From assembly GCA_026419785.1 (NCBI GenBank), contig JAODTK010000555.1, forward strand, positions 1,083,875-1,147,874: a stretch of 64,000 bases of DNA. Direction: 5' to 3'. Every line of letters begins with the position of its first letter. Position 1 is the first letter of the stretch. Shown piece after piece: positions 35,601 to 50,600 of the stretch. The notes beneath the pieces are model-generated. The model made no database searches, had not been told where the DNA came from, and was given only the letters and a program-made list of their open reading frames with translations. The stretch comes from Sclerodactyla briareus. Taxonomy: Eukaryota; Echinodermata; Holothuroidea; Dendrochirotida; Sclerodactylidae. The position numbers and the translations under genes were made by a program.

Positions 35601-38600
35601 GTTACCGGTGAGGACCATGTGACTCTATTGCTGGGTGAGCAGCCCTCGTTTCATGATGCTGATCAGGTTCGCTGTCTTTGTGCCATGCCAGAGCAGGTGG
35701 TGGTTGTCCAGCTTCAGTTTGTGAGATCGTCCTCCTCGTTGTCACGAGCCAGTCGATAATCGCCTCGACCTTCACTCTGTTGTGACCCTCTACGAAGACA
35801 AAACGCAAGTTATGTAAAGCTCCACTTGGCCTTTGCAATATTCAAGAAAGTAAGCAACAATGATATTGAAAATAAGTGCCAATCCTTTGATACCTCATCT
35901 TGCAGAAAAACTCTCAGTCAAAATATACAGCACTCAAATCATTTCTATTCTGGAGAAAATGGTGATCAGTTCGCGAATTTTCAACACAAAAATTCTATAT
36001 ATTGTTACGCCTCAGGAAAGTATATCACGAATTAAATTTTGACCTACTACTTGAGGTTTGACAAGATTTTTTTTTCAATCGTAGTTTCTATATCAGTCAA
36101 TACAATGGATTACTACTGTATGGTAGCTTCCTGGCTTGAAAGGAGGACATGAAATAAAGGCTGAATGGAACTTAATAATGTTGATTATTTATCTGTCATT
36201 CAGTCAATTCTACTGTAAAAGCTCCAATACATGTCTCCCAGGGTGCATAGAATTATTGGAGTCGTTGCGAGTCTAACATTGATGTCAGATGAGTTTAGGC
36301 AGGATATGGGCATTGATGCAATCAGATAAGACTCTTTATTTTCATTCAACCCTGATCTCTTGGGATTCCACATTTCCAATGCATGCAATGTGAGACAAGG
36401 CGATCGCCAAAAGTGTCTCGCCTGGTTGCGCGATCAGTGGTTTTTATCATTGACTACACGAACAACCAACTAGTACATGCGAACCATTGTCATGTCAAAC
36501 GAACATCACATATTTTAACACATAACACATAAAAAATCCTGAAATAACTGACCAATCAAGTTTTACTCTTAATACAAAAGTACCTCAATTGCCTTCTTCT
36601 CCTTCTCAGTGTTTTATACTAACAGAAGCTAATTATATGATGGAATTCTATCGAATTCATGAACATCAACAAACAACATCAGATTAAGAAAATGTTAATC
36701 GGACCAGACCTACTGAGTTTGGCGAAATCTTACCAAGTTGGAATTTGGGGCTAAAATTCTGCAAATTTAAGCACATACACTGAGCCGCTATAACAGCATT
36801 AAAATTGTCACAGGAGGCTATGGTTTACTAGTTCCTCATGCTTTATTCCTGACAGAGGCTCTTATATGATGTAATTCAAAATAAATTCTTGAACATCAAA
36901 AAAAACACATCAGATCCAAAGTGTTAACTGACCTACTATGATTTGGGCGAAATTCTACCAGTTGGAAATTTAATAATCATGCAAAATTAGGGCACATACA
37001 ATGACTCTACTGACCCCAGCTGTCCGTCAGAATGATCAGGATCACAGTGGATCACCTCTACGCAAATTTTTTGGAAATCCAACAAACTTTCAAAACTTGG
37101 CATAAAATATCAAAAGACACAAAATGACCTCCAGGGACCCCGACTTCACGTTTATATTTCTTGGGATCCATGTATAGACCACAGCCACCAAGTTTCGAGA
37201 AATTCACAGCAACTTAAAATACGCGATAATTCGGTCAAATTAGACCACTTATTAGCATATTTTCGGCTGAAAATCTAACAGTTCACCTACCTGTCTCTCA
37301 GGTCCTATATGCCGAACTAAATCACTGTAGCACATAACGGTTCTCTGCGTAATCTTGCTAACAGCTCAAACAATAAATTACCTAAATACCAATTATCCAA
37401 CTTATTTAATGACTTGCTGCCGCGAAATCAAATCAGATGTGTGTACACCCACCTCCGGTGCTACACACAAATTGTTATAACATCACTACACACGTTTGTG
37501 AGAATCCGGCTAACGAGAAGTGTGACAAACACACACACATACACCCGCCATAGTGACCACTAAGGTCTCTTCCTGAATGCATTCAGGCGAGACAAAAAAG
37601 TTGATGTCAAGGGAAATACCAGTGTGGCGACATTTGTATCAAAGAGCTGTGCTTAAATCATTTTCATCCCCACGCAGCGACTGAGTCGAGGTATCAAACA
37701 TAAACTAATGATCACCTGTTGTTGACAAGTCATCATATACAGATGTTAGATTTTAGTCATATTTTGCTCAGATCAATGTGAGCATCTGCTATTCTCCAGT
37801 TTGTTCATATTCCGATGTCCATATTGACGAAGCAGCCCATCGGATATGCGTGTGCCCAGTGGATGTCCTTGAACAGCATCTTCCTAGAATCTAGTGGCTT
37901 CCTTGACTTCCACAGACATATCTGTATTATTTCATGATTATAACTTGTCTGCAGCTCATCACTTAGTTATTATTGATTTTACTCAGAGAGATACCCTTCT
38001 AATAACTTTCTACAAATTCATTACCTTAATGAAGATCTAGTAGCTTTATCTGGCAGCTCAGAGCTCGTGGACTTTATAAATTGGTTACACTCACTGGTTT
38101 GTTCAATATCCGTTGAGGTAGCACTTGCCTTGGTTTGTTTTTTTCATTCTATAGTTTCTGCGCTCAGAGCTCAGTAGATTCAATATATTGTTCTAATCAG
38201 CTGTGTCTTTGTTGATGTTTTCTTCTAGTATCATCCCCACACTCAGTAGATGTAATCTAATGGTCACACTTAACTAGTTTGTTCAATTTGTTGGAGTTCA
38301 ATTATGCCTTGTTGGTGTTTTCCTTCTAGTAGTTGTATCAGACGCTCAGTAGATGTAACCTAATGGTTACACTTAGTAGTTGTTCAATCTGTTGTAGTAT
38401 CAGCTGTGTCTCTGTTGATGTTTCCTTCCAGTGTTTTAATCCCCCCCTGAAAAAAACAGCTCAGAGCTTAGTAATGTAATCTAATAGTTACACTTACTAG
38501 TTTGTTCAATCTGGTGTGTTATCATCTCTGTCTCGTTGATGTTTTCTTCATCTAGTAGTCGTATCTGACAAGCGGCAGAGCTCAGTAGATGTAATCTTAT

Positions 38601-41600
38601 AGTTACACTTACTAGTTTGTTCAATCTGTTGTAGTATCGCTGGCCCCTCTGATGTTTCCAGCGATTATTGTACGCTTACAGCCTAATGCTCGATAGATGT
38701 AATCCAGTGGGTTCACCTCTTCAAACAATGGAATATTCATATTTGGTAATTGCATACTAGACATAGTCATGAAGTTGACACATTGAGTTGGATTGGACTC
38801 TTCCGATATATTGAGAAAAAAAAAAATCATACAATAAATTCACCAACTAAATGCCTGAAACAAGAATTAAGCATTCATCCACACAACATGAACATGCCAT
38901 ACAGTGTCCTCACATTTTAGACCCCTCCAAGTGCTCACCTTTATTTAAATGAATTGCATGTGTTGATGTACAAGGGGGAGGAGATCACTTTACCAACACA
39001 CACCCATACTATTTACTTGGTTTGTCACAGGTACCAGATCATTAGATCAGATTTAGCTCGGCAGTCTAAAGGCTTCTCATTTTGATTCTTGTGAAAAGAC
39101 TGCGGCCATTTCTGATGTACTTACCAAGACACTGTTACCACCCTATTGCTCCTCTCTATTGCCTCCTCTCCACCAGGGTGCTATTAGTACCCTGGCTCAT
39201 CGGAGTAAAACCCTTGCAGTTCACATATTATAAGAGTTGTGTACAGGTTTCATCGTGAATTGCCTCGAGCATGTCTATGGGATGACTTTGATGGCCGACT
39301 GGTCTCAGAGATTTGCAATTTTTCCGGAAGGGTTCCAATACTAACACAGACAGAATACATACCCGAATGGTACAGTAGGGTGTGTAAAAGTATTTATATA
39401 TCGATCGACTTCCCAGAATGATAAATTAAACAAAGATTTCAAGTTTCCCAGCAGTTCACATCGGTGACATCGGGAGGAATGGGCCTATTGCACAGACAAT
39501 TTTCCACACTGAAAGGTACGGAGTTGCCGTGTGTACCAGGCAGGCATCCATACGCCGTTTCATACTATCAAAGTTCACACAACAAGAATGAGAACACAAC
39601 AACCCTTTAACTTAAGTTTAGACCACGCCCCAACAAGGAAGTTAGCCTACCCAGGCCTAAATTTAAATTATATATTTGTGGACATACGTGGCTTTGGTGG
39701 AGTGAAGGTTCAGGGATAAAAACAAAACAATGGTGAAATTTCTCAAGGAAGTTCAGCAGTATTGAGGGCCTACTTGAAATGTAACATTTTTACAGTGATG
39801 ACACGATTTAGGAATTCTCTAATTCGCCATTGTTTTGTGAAAGTATCCACTAGTAATCGGCCCATTTGGAGAATAGAATTCCTCCCTTCATTAGTTCTGC
39901 AAAACTGCTCTATTGTGGATTAGGTTTCGCTATGGTGACATTCGTCAATTAAGCCAAAACGTCCCCTTTTTACCGTTGTTTATGCTCCAGGGGGGGACTA
40001 TGTAGTATACTAGCAATGGACACCTCTGCAAAAACTTGGTACCTTAAGCCGGCGGTACGAGCTCCAAGGAGTATTGTTTGCCAGCCCAGCTCAACAAGGT
40101 TTTGCGGATTTTGTTCTCTGCTTTCTGCGGCAACTGCATTCCTGTCAGGGTGTTCTTATCAAAGGCGAAGTCGATGAGGAATCAGCTGGTAGTATTTATT
40201 GGAAGGGAGCTCAGGTCCAAGACTTCCAGAGAAAAAAAAGGGGGAAGGAAAAAATCGAAATCATATTAACAACTGAGGTAGGCAACACACACCTAGGGAG
40301 TGTTGTGGCATGGCAAGTTCATTGGGGAGTGTCTTTATTGAGTAGGCTTTGGATGGTGCTATCCTTGATGTATTTATGAGCCTCTTGAAGTGCAGATTGC
40401 TGGTGCAAAACATGGTCTAGTGTCATGGTGCACAAAGGATAAAAAAAAACAGTCACTTGAAACACAGGTAATTGAACTGTCATTCTCACACACTGAAGTA
40501 GACCAACTCGGACCTAACTGAGATTGATGATGATCATGATGAAGAGCAAAAAGTATCTGGGTTGTTGTTCTACAGCTTTTTTCTGCTGGAGGGAGGGTTG
40601 TGGAGGGGGGGGGGGGGGGGGGAGGAGTTGGGAGGGGAGAGTGGAGATAGCAAAAGGGCATTTGTGTAACAAAACACACCTAAAATATAGCAATATGTGT
40701 GTCCAGCGTAAGGGTGAGGGCAATGAGGCAATGTTCCAGTGAAGAAGTAAAGTAAATATGGCCAGTGTACAAGCCGGAGTCATCATTATTGCCCTTGCCG
40801 ATTTAAAAGCCAAGTCACATCAAAGATCCATTATTGGAAACAAATTAGAAAATAAGAACATCCATATTTTCCACTGCAAAAGACTTTCACTCTGCTATGA
40901 ACCATGTAGTAGGCATATCTACATACATATGCATCTCTGCACAAATTGAAATTCCTCTGTCATCACCACACAATCGGAGCTTACAAAAATATTTGCTCCT
41001 CAACTTGCCCAGTTAAAACATCAATAGGTATGCTTCTTGAAATCATTCACCATGCATTGTTTGTCCTTTGAAAGCATGAACAAATGCTCTCAAATCAACC
41101 ACTGGTTGATCAAACATTTAGAGGCATCGTCCACAGAAGCAACGAAAGGAAGAAATCATACCTGATTCATTTTGGCCAGAGCTTTTGGTCTGTCAGTTTG
41201 TGGTTGTCAACATCTTTCTGGCCATCTGGGAGCAGTATCCTACCAAGAAAAAACCAAGATTGCATCAAGGAACATGAATAGTTACAATATGAAGGTAGTA
41301 AACCCTGAGGGAGGTGATTCTCATGAAAGTGGGTAACAATAGAGTCATATATACCAACAAAAATTTGTGCCTAGATGTCAGCATCAGGGAACAGCTTCAA
41401 AGATTATGACCTGTGAACAACCTGCCTTGTAAGTATGGTACAAACTCATTCGCTTGGAATTCACCTGCAATGTGGATCCAAAATTTTGCAGTTCTGTTGG
41501 AGGAAGGAGGAGTGACCATAGTAAGCAACTACTGGAGTTGTGCACAGGAATGCTACAAAAATGATACCAAATTAGAGAAAGGGAAACCGGTTTGTTGGGT

Positions 41601-44600
41601 CCTGATTTCGACACATTTCAAAACATACACTCATTGTCCAGGGTGAACAAGCTAAGGACTGGACCATGGTTTTTGAATTCAAACATATATGGCACCATGC
41701 ATATAAAGGCTCATCTAAAAACGGATTTCTCCTGGGTCAACACCTATTTCAATATGCAGTTCAGTTGAGATACTGCCACCATTTCTAACCTTCATTCCCA
41801 AAGCAACGAGGGTTGCTCACAGAAGCTTTCCATTCATATGGCATTTTGACGTGACCCACCTGGGAATCTCAAGACCTGATCTGGTGACCCATCTAACTGG
41901 CTTTAAGGGCTGCCCTGCAGCAACATATGACATGGTTATATTAGTGCAAATTTACTTAAGGGCTAGTCACACTATGACAACTTTTTTAATCTTTCTGCTG
42001 CATAATCTTTTAGGCTAGACAAGGAAGAAGGGGCCTGTGAGGTAACTAATGTCATAGAGACTAGATATACTACCATTACAATACCTCCCCAAATTTCAAG
42101 GCTGCATGGTTTCACCTTTGGGAGATCTGATTCGGTTTTTCCGTTTTTTTGACGTTACCAACTACACATCAACAATATCACTATTATTCACTACTGCATT
42201 TACCGTAGTAGTACTTCATTCAGGACTGCTTTATATTTGCGTCATATCCATTTGTTTATCCATGTGAGTTATTTGATCATTCCAATTCATTGGAACCTGT
42301 TTTTTATGAGATATGCTCTGCCATCAAATCATGTTGCTCAACCTAAATTGTAATAGGCCTCGTATCCAAAGAAGTCAGTGATTATATGGGCGTCAATGCC
42401 CTGGGCACGTGTTGGAGAAGGATTAAGTAGGTTTTGCAGTGCGTAAGGGCCTACAAATAGTAGGTGTTTCTCTTGTGTTATAAAAATATAATTTCAAGTT
42501 GTCGAATATTTACGCAAGTTGTGAGGAGAGATTTTAAAGAACTATTTTTGCATATTTCGGATCGTGGGAGGAGGGCAAATTTTCGAAACCGATCACACAA
42601 GCGGACCAGAAAAACTGGTTTCATTGGGTAAACCTGTTAACCATGTAGTCTTACTACATTTCTACAGGTGGAAGAGCATTTCCACATCGGGATTGATTAG
42701 CCAATAGCAAATCGGGACCATCATCCATATGGCAGGGTGTTTAGGCTGTAATGATTAAGGACCCGGTCTTGTTCGTCTATACTTGAAGAAAATTGGATTA
42801 TAGCACAACACTATATTACTGTAGAGAGATAAGGCCTGAACAATGGAGCATCTCACCTGATTTTGTCAAGGATTCCTTTGGCTTCTTGAATGACCTCTCC
42901 CTTGAGCTGTCCAAAGGGCATGAGGGAGGAGTTAACTCCAGAACGCTTCAGGACTGCATCCAGAATGGGGATACACGTCTGTGATGAAGTATAGAATTAC
43001 AAGATGAGGTGCAATAGCCCTTTGGTCGAATCTTTCAGGAGAGTACTGGCAATGACCTGTACCATTCCTACATATAGCCTAGTGGATTGAAACAGGTTCT
43101 GAGAGATCTCAGTGTCCCCCACTCTTATTTGGAACTTGAATTCCGCGGGTTCAGGAAGCCAATTTAAGGCTCGTCAAGGAACCCTGGCCGTATTGATCGT
43201 GGATAAGCACCGGCGATATCTTAACGATGTTCGATGATATTAGGCAGGGGGTAAACTAATCCAATCTGCTCCTGGAACTGCCATTTCACGTCCCCTGTGG
43301 ATCAGTGGAATCCAGGATCTGACCACTACTTTGGAACCTGGAGGTGGGGAGATTTATGTACAACGTGACTGCTCAAGCCGACCGAAAAGACTTATTGCCA
43401 CAGAAAGTCCACTGCATTACAGTGGAACCATGAAGTGTAGACGAAGACTGAGCCCATCGCAACTGCAAGTACAGCCACATAGGGAAAAACGTCTGGTGAC
43501 TGTTGGATTCCAAACCGGGAATATTTGCTTGCAAAGCGTCACTGGTACTGCTCTGCCATTTCTACTCTGTGGCTTACTCCATTTTCTTGGGCAAGCATCA
43601 GTTCAGCAGTGTTAGTCGGCCCAAAACAGTGAGAGAGCTGGGCATGAATTCAAATTGTCAGTCATTACACCAGTTAATGCTTGTTATGGTGCATTACAGC
43701 ATGCACAGATGTGATCAGAGCCTAATTGATGTTGGTGCATGGTAGAATATATTGGTAGTTGCAGTGGCAAAGGTAACTGTTCAGGTAGTAGTTGTGTACT
43801 TGTGCTCCTTAATAATATATTGGAAGTTGGGTAGTTGCAAGCTTTGACTCAATTAATATTGGAGAGGAAGAAAGTTCTGAATCTATTGCTCCAACCCCCA
43901 TCTTCTCACGGGAGAATAGTAGAGCGGTATCAGTGTCGCTTTGCATGCAACAGGTCCCGGGTTCGAATTTCAGCCGATCAGCACCAGGCGTTTTCCCAGA
44001 AGTGGCTGTATTTGAAGTTCGACTGGCGTGTTCATGGTCTTAGGTTCCTGGTCCTGCTGTTGCAGCAGTGGTGGGCTCGTAGGTAATTCAGGGGGTTGTT
44101 TCGGGGGCACTTGCAATAGGCTCGGCGGTCGGCTGGGAGCAGTCGCGTTGAACACCTTCCCGCTCCTCCAGGTTCTGAGAAAGTGGTCAGGTCCTGGAGT
44201 TCACTGATCGTCCGTCGATGGGGACGTAAAATTGCGGTCCCGGGAGGAGGGATTGGTGTCACTCCTGCCTCGATATCATCTGAGCACTAGTCGAGAAGAG
44301 AAAGCGAGTTGTCGCAGGTGCTCATCCACAATCAAAAATTGGTTAGGGTTCCATGATGAGTCAAAGTGGCTTCCTGAACCCGTAGCAATCAAATCAAATC
44401 AAATTCATATGAAATCCCATAGTAGAGTTCGGATTTCTAGCTAAGCTACATTACACAACATGAAATTTCACATCAAAAAGTGACATCACAGTAGTACAGC
44501 CCAGAATGTTCCTTAGTTTCTCACTCAACCCTTTATTTCAATTTCTCCTTCAAGACTTGATTGGTTTCAAGTTGGGTTCACCATGAAGAGTCGGTGTATC

Positions 44601-47600
44601 AATTGTTCTATTTACTGGGAAAACAACAGTCATTCAAAGGCAGACGTATTGGAGTAGCGACAGGTACTATACTAGCAGGCTCAAGAACGGTATGTCAAAA
44701 CATGAACATGCCTTCCTCCTATCTAAATGAACCTCACCATATCCTGATAGGTAACAGCATCTGTAATCAGCTGACAAGATTTATTTGTTGCCATTTTTTA
44801 TTCGGGCAGGAAAAAAGGGACTCCTTTCCAGGTGAAAATTATCAGAGCATACCCACCAACTGCTTGAGGAGGTCTTGCAGAGGTTGGGGCAGCTCGGAGG
44901 GAAGGTCGCTGGAGAGGTCAAAGTTGAAAGCTTTCACAGTCTTTTGGAGGCATGAGGCTCCACGTCCATCAACTTGTATTTTCCTGGATGGTGAGTGTGA
45001 GGAAGACGCAGAAAAAGTTTACCCATTCAAAATATGCATGCAATTGCAAAATGCACGGAAATGGGATGGAAAACTGGCCAGAGAATCTTATGGGTTCTAG
45101 TTATCTACCCACATACCATACACAACATATTTCATTTTCCATATTCTAGAAATGAATTGGAAATAGCGAAACCTTGAAAACCTTCCAACAAACAGACAAT
45201 GTGAGAAATTCAACCCAAGTTACAAGCTGAAAGTCAGGAGGCCAGAATGACTGAAGGGAATGTGTAGACACCATTCACATGGATGAGGATCTATCCTGAT
45301 TTTTTCATATAGTACCTCAAATTGTCAAGCATGCATCAAGTAACATGTAACACGTGATCTCACTGAGAGGCATTATCCAGAACAGCTTTGATAATAGTAT
45401 GTGTTTATAAAGTGCCTCTCCCAGGAGCACTTCACAAAAGGAGGAACAAATTGTAGTTACAAACTGACAAATGAAAACAGGTGGACGGAGGTGGAGATGA
45501 GTGGGAAGTTCGATGAAGTGCTTCAGGGCAGCATGTATGAAGCCAGGTTCACTGATTATATCCCCGCGACACTGTGTCCGGGGATATTCTGGTTTTGGGT
45601 GTGTAGCCGCCGCCGCCCAGGCTCCGCCGCCGCCGGAAACTTTAGGCGTTAGCGCAATAACTCTTTAACGCTTTATCCGATTGATCTGAAACTTAGTACA
45701 CATGTCCGCCCTAGTGAAATCTCGGATGAGTTCGAAAGTGGGCATCGCTGCAATGCTAGGGGCCACTAATTTGCATAATTTACGCGAAATTTTCAACTTA
45801 GTGGATTTGAACGAAACTTGGTTGGTAGGGACTATAGTTGATCCCGAAAAATGTTGAGGTCATTTCAAGGTCATCGGAGGTCAAATTTGCAAAATTTTTG
45901 CGATTTTCCAAACTTTGTCAGATTTGAACGAAACTTGGTTGGTAGGGACTATAGTTGATCCCGAAAAATGTTGAGGTCATTTCAAGGTCATTGGAGGTCA
46001 AATTTGCAAAATTTTGCGATTTTCCAAACTTGTCAGATTTGAACGAAACTTGGTGGATGGGGGCTACATTTGTTAAAAGTTATTTCAAAGCCATCGTGGG
46101 TCAAATTTGCATAAATCATGGGCCTATTAACCTCCATGGATTATAACAAAACTTGGTGTGTGAAGTTCATCTTGGTTTCTGACCAAAATGGGGGTCTTTA
46201 TGGGGGTGTTAGATACTTCTTCCCTATGTTTGCTCAAAAGCGGGGATACACAGGGGCGGTTTACCCGCCTACACATGTTTAGTTCTTAGGTGGGAGCTTC
46301 GAGGCACCAATAGGCTACAGTTAGCAGATCTCACAGATCACAAGGGTGTATAATGAACAAGCTCCTCACGAGGTATGAGGGACCGTGCTGCATGGCTTTG
46401 AAGGCAAGAAGAATTATTTTGAACTGAATTGAATATTTTCTCAGATATATATAGCCAGTATAGGCATTTCAGACCAGGGGTAATATGGTCCCTTGAACCA
46501 GCACGGAACAGGCACGATTTGAAAAGGGAGGTGTATTGCCCAAGGAAATATGGGGCTGACTCACGTCACCTATTTCTTGAGTTATATCCAATCACGGAAG
46601 TCAGAGAAGGTCACTCACCAGACACTGAGTCATAGAAAATTTTCCAAGCCTAATCAAATGCAATGTTTGTATGTTTCGGTCATAAAACAGAGGACTGTGA
46701 CCTACCAACCCATGAGAGAGAACACTTGCACCCAGACAGACCACCCTGAAAGGGGAATTATTATTCATCAAGCTACAACCAAAACATCAGAGTGTCTCCC
46801 CATGGTACCATACTCACTTCTTGACATTAGCCCACTGGTTCCCTGACTTGGAGGCAAAGATTTTACAGAATTCCTTGATGGCCTCTTCAGCTTTGGCAAA
46901 CGGCGTCCTCTGGTTCTGGCCATTGTCTCCAATACGACCCCAACAGGTGAAGAGTAGGTACATATCCTGTCCTTTCTGGTAGATGATCTATCGAGAGAAG
47001 ATTGAGTTGCTTGTCGAGCAGAAAAATCAAACTCATTCAAGGCCCGGCAGGGGTTCAGGCCTGGGTAACCGACTGTTTGCCATGCCTTTTGGCAGTCCCT
47101 AATGTGGAGGTGGGGGCAATCACATGCAGACGGCAACTTGCAAATTGCCTACCCTTCATTCCTCCTTGCTCCTAACTCTCGTGCTGAGTGCCCAGCGAGA
47201 AAGCAATGGGTAATAGCCATATTTGAAATCTTTGGTATGACCCGACTGGGATTCGAGCCCTTTTCTCCCAGGTTGAGGGAAGCCTGCAGTAAGATTGAGA
47301 AACTCCCAGGCTTGCATTGAGACCTGCCTATGATTATGCCAACTGCCACTATGTGTGTGTGCAAGTTCCCCCAGTGAAATACAGTAAGCTATCATAATCC
47401 TGAACAAAATCAAAACACTCTCCTTGTTCTGTTGGTATCATTCAATCAGCTGTAACTCTTCACCCATGAAAAAGCATGGTTGGATTAATTGTTATAAGAC
47501 AAGTTTGTTCAAAATAAGAGTATGATAAGATTTACTCACCTGCATTTTATAGAAGTTGTTCATGCCCCATTCCCATAACTTCACATCAACCTTGGTCATC

Positions 47601-50600
47601 AACACAGAATACGGAATACCTTGGTCCACATCTTCGACCACCTCTCTGTGAAAGAGAAACAGTACCTACTATTACTACAACCACTACTAACAAGTCAACA
47701 CACAACAGAGGGCAATTCCTGGAGTTATAGAATGTCATCAGCATCCCTGGAAGTGTGAAAATACTCAGTCCTTTCTCCAAATATGTTGCAAGGTGAAAAA
47801 TATGTCTGGAAACAGCAGTCACCTCTCTCCCGCCTGTCCCCCTGCCTCACCCTTCCCCCCCCCCTCAAAAAAAAAAATCATATTCATAGAAATGTTAGGA
47901 ATTTTGCAGCATAAAGGCTGGAACTAGAGTACCGATGGTGCTGTAGCTCAAACCACAGAAATGTGCCAAGACGAATGCATAGTTATATGACAGATGTTGA
48001 CAGATCCAGAGGCCAAGAAGGCAGTCTCAAACAATGGCCTATTGTGCCCTTGTAACAACTTCTCCATATGGCCAAAGCAGTCAATGAACATGCCACATGA
48101 TGGGCCCCAGGGCCCACACTGGGCCTTGGGCCTCAAATCTCTGGGTACCTGGAGGGTTGGTACAGCTGTGTTGGACCATTCATTATGACACGGAGACATC
48201 AGCACTGTTGCTGTGCAAACAAGATTTCAAGGCATTTCATATAATGGGCCCTAATGGCAGTCTTCCCAGGACCACTACAGTAACTTTGAAGAAAATCAAG
48301 TACCATTGTGTGAACTTTCATAATATGGGCCCTCGGGCCCAAGTGGGACCTTGGACCAAAAAATTTCTGAACACCCCAAAGTTACAGCTGTTAGACCATC
48401 ATTATGACCAAACATCAGCACTGTGCACCAAAATTTGTAGGAGGATATACATTTTGAAATTTATACATAATGGCCTATATTGCCCTTTTAATGACCTTTG
48501 ACCCTGACCTTCAGAACATCAAACATGTGTGAGACACAGTAACTACATATGTCAGAGTAGCCAAATATCACCCAGTTACAGGGTGGAAACAGAAGCTACA
48601 CATAACAGAGTAGCCAAATAACACCCAGTTACATTACTTTTACAATACATCACAGTCACATGTCACAATAGTGAAATAACGCTCAGCCACGTTACTGGTT
48701 AGGACAGAGTACTATATCACTATAGCGAAATAACCCCCAGAGCAGGTTTTTCTGATCATGGAAACTTGATTGCTGCAATGATATCACTAATAACATCAAC
48801 TGAGGAATTAGCATGACGGCGACCATCTATGAACCCTAATTGGTTTTCAGGGGCCTGCGTAACATTTGCAGGTAATTTTTATTTTTACAAAATGAACTCA
48901 CACTCGGCAGTTATCCAATTCGCGAATCCACTTCAGCCTTCGGTTTGGGGGCATCAGCCTGGCCTGCTCCCAGTGCGTTGATCTTGGCTAACATTGCATC
49001 AGCGTCAGCCCTGAAGTCATATTGGTTCGGCGACTTCCATTGAATGCCATCACTCCACTGATTGTTGGGTTCATCCAACCGTTGCTGCAAGTAAATGACA
49101 GGTATTATACGGTAAGTGTAATATAATTCCTATTAGGCTGGAGCATGGAGCTATTATATTCACTAGAGAAAACTAGCAATTGCATTTGTATGTGCAACAT
49201 CAGCAACATTAAAGTCTTTGTTACTCTTAACTTTCGATTGCAGGAGCATGCAGAGACAACTTCTAGGTAGAGCAACCTAGATGTGAAAATTGCCAGTATG
49301 TGTGTATGTAGCATCAATGCAAGGAGTGCAATTGCCATCCAGCATGGGATGGGGAGTTCTGTTATTTTAGGCTATAGTAGGGTGACTGATGCCAGAAGTT
49401 AGTTGTACATGTTAAACAGTGATTTGGCTTCTTGACATTAGATCAGTTTTTGTGTAAGCACAAGAATACATTGATGAATGTTATCAGTCATCCAGTGTAG
49501 TTCACATATCAAGAAACAATGAAACTAGACATCTGGACCAACCACACGTTCACAAATCAAGATGTGGTGATCGTTGACCAGGATCATAGGTGGTTCGAAC
49601 GCGGGGTCAAGGAAGCAGGTACATTCAACGTGTAAAACCCTCACTCAACAAAGGAGGTGGCCTGCACCACAATCTCCCGGTGGCATACAACTCGGTGATC
49701 AGAAAGATTCTGAAGAGGTTTCCTCGCTGAGTTTGCCGACCTGTGATGTCACCACTTGTCACTTGTCACTGAGCAGACATCAGTAAGGCCTGATGAGGCA
49801 TCTTGGATAATACGTGAAACTGTGCTACTCAAAATGAACGCAGTTTTGAATGTCTAGTGTAAACCTTTCTTGTTATGTAAGCACAAGAATCTAAGATAAG
49901 GAACATCATGAACATTATTATTACCAGCGTGTAACACTGGCATCTTCTTGAGGAGCTCCTCCATGGCAGCTACCAGTTTCTCCGCCCGGGCACTCACTGC
50001 CAGGTCGAGAGGTGAGTGGCCATTCACATCCTTGGATTTCACAGATTCAGAGGTGCCTCCTGGGCTAACAGATTCAAGATCTTGGTGTTCTCATACGTCC
50101 CAGCCTGGTGGCCAAGGAATAGATAGTGAAAGACGTTCCTGTTGGTCCTGTCGCGCTTCTGGAGGTTCACATTAGTGGTGTTCTTCAGTGGTACTTTTGA
50201 AAAGATATAAATAAAACAAGATGGAGTGTCAGAAGTAAGCATGTGGTTCCCTGCTTGCAAGAAATATTTGACCATATACACCGCCGAGCTAGCATTTAGA
50301 TATGATTTCACCTAGATTTGTATTTGTCCATTTTAACCAGTGCCTCCAGCAGTTTTTTTTTTCTCTTTATGCCACTACTTGGAACACTATGCAGTTGAGG
50401 TATTAGTTATCACTTCCAGTCTTTGGTATGGCCCGATCAGAACCCAAACCCTCGGACTCCCGGCTGCAAGATTGACCAAGTGGCTGACACAGTTGGTGGA
50501 CCCACCCATGGAGGCGTATCTATATTAATGGAGGGGACACACTGGGTGCCCAGCTCAGACCACAACGCCTGAGTGGATAAGGAACTATTGTGCGTAACAT

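Noticed and set aside
43915-43985. Functional tRNA-Ala gene
   Set aside because: The head is tRNA-like, but its acceptor and anticodon stems are mismatched and it continues directly into a SINE body found elsewhere.
44561-45100. A 179-codon + strand open frame
   Set aside because: It overlaps, on the opposite strand, the PARP exon at 44857-44983 and has no recognisable motif.
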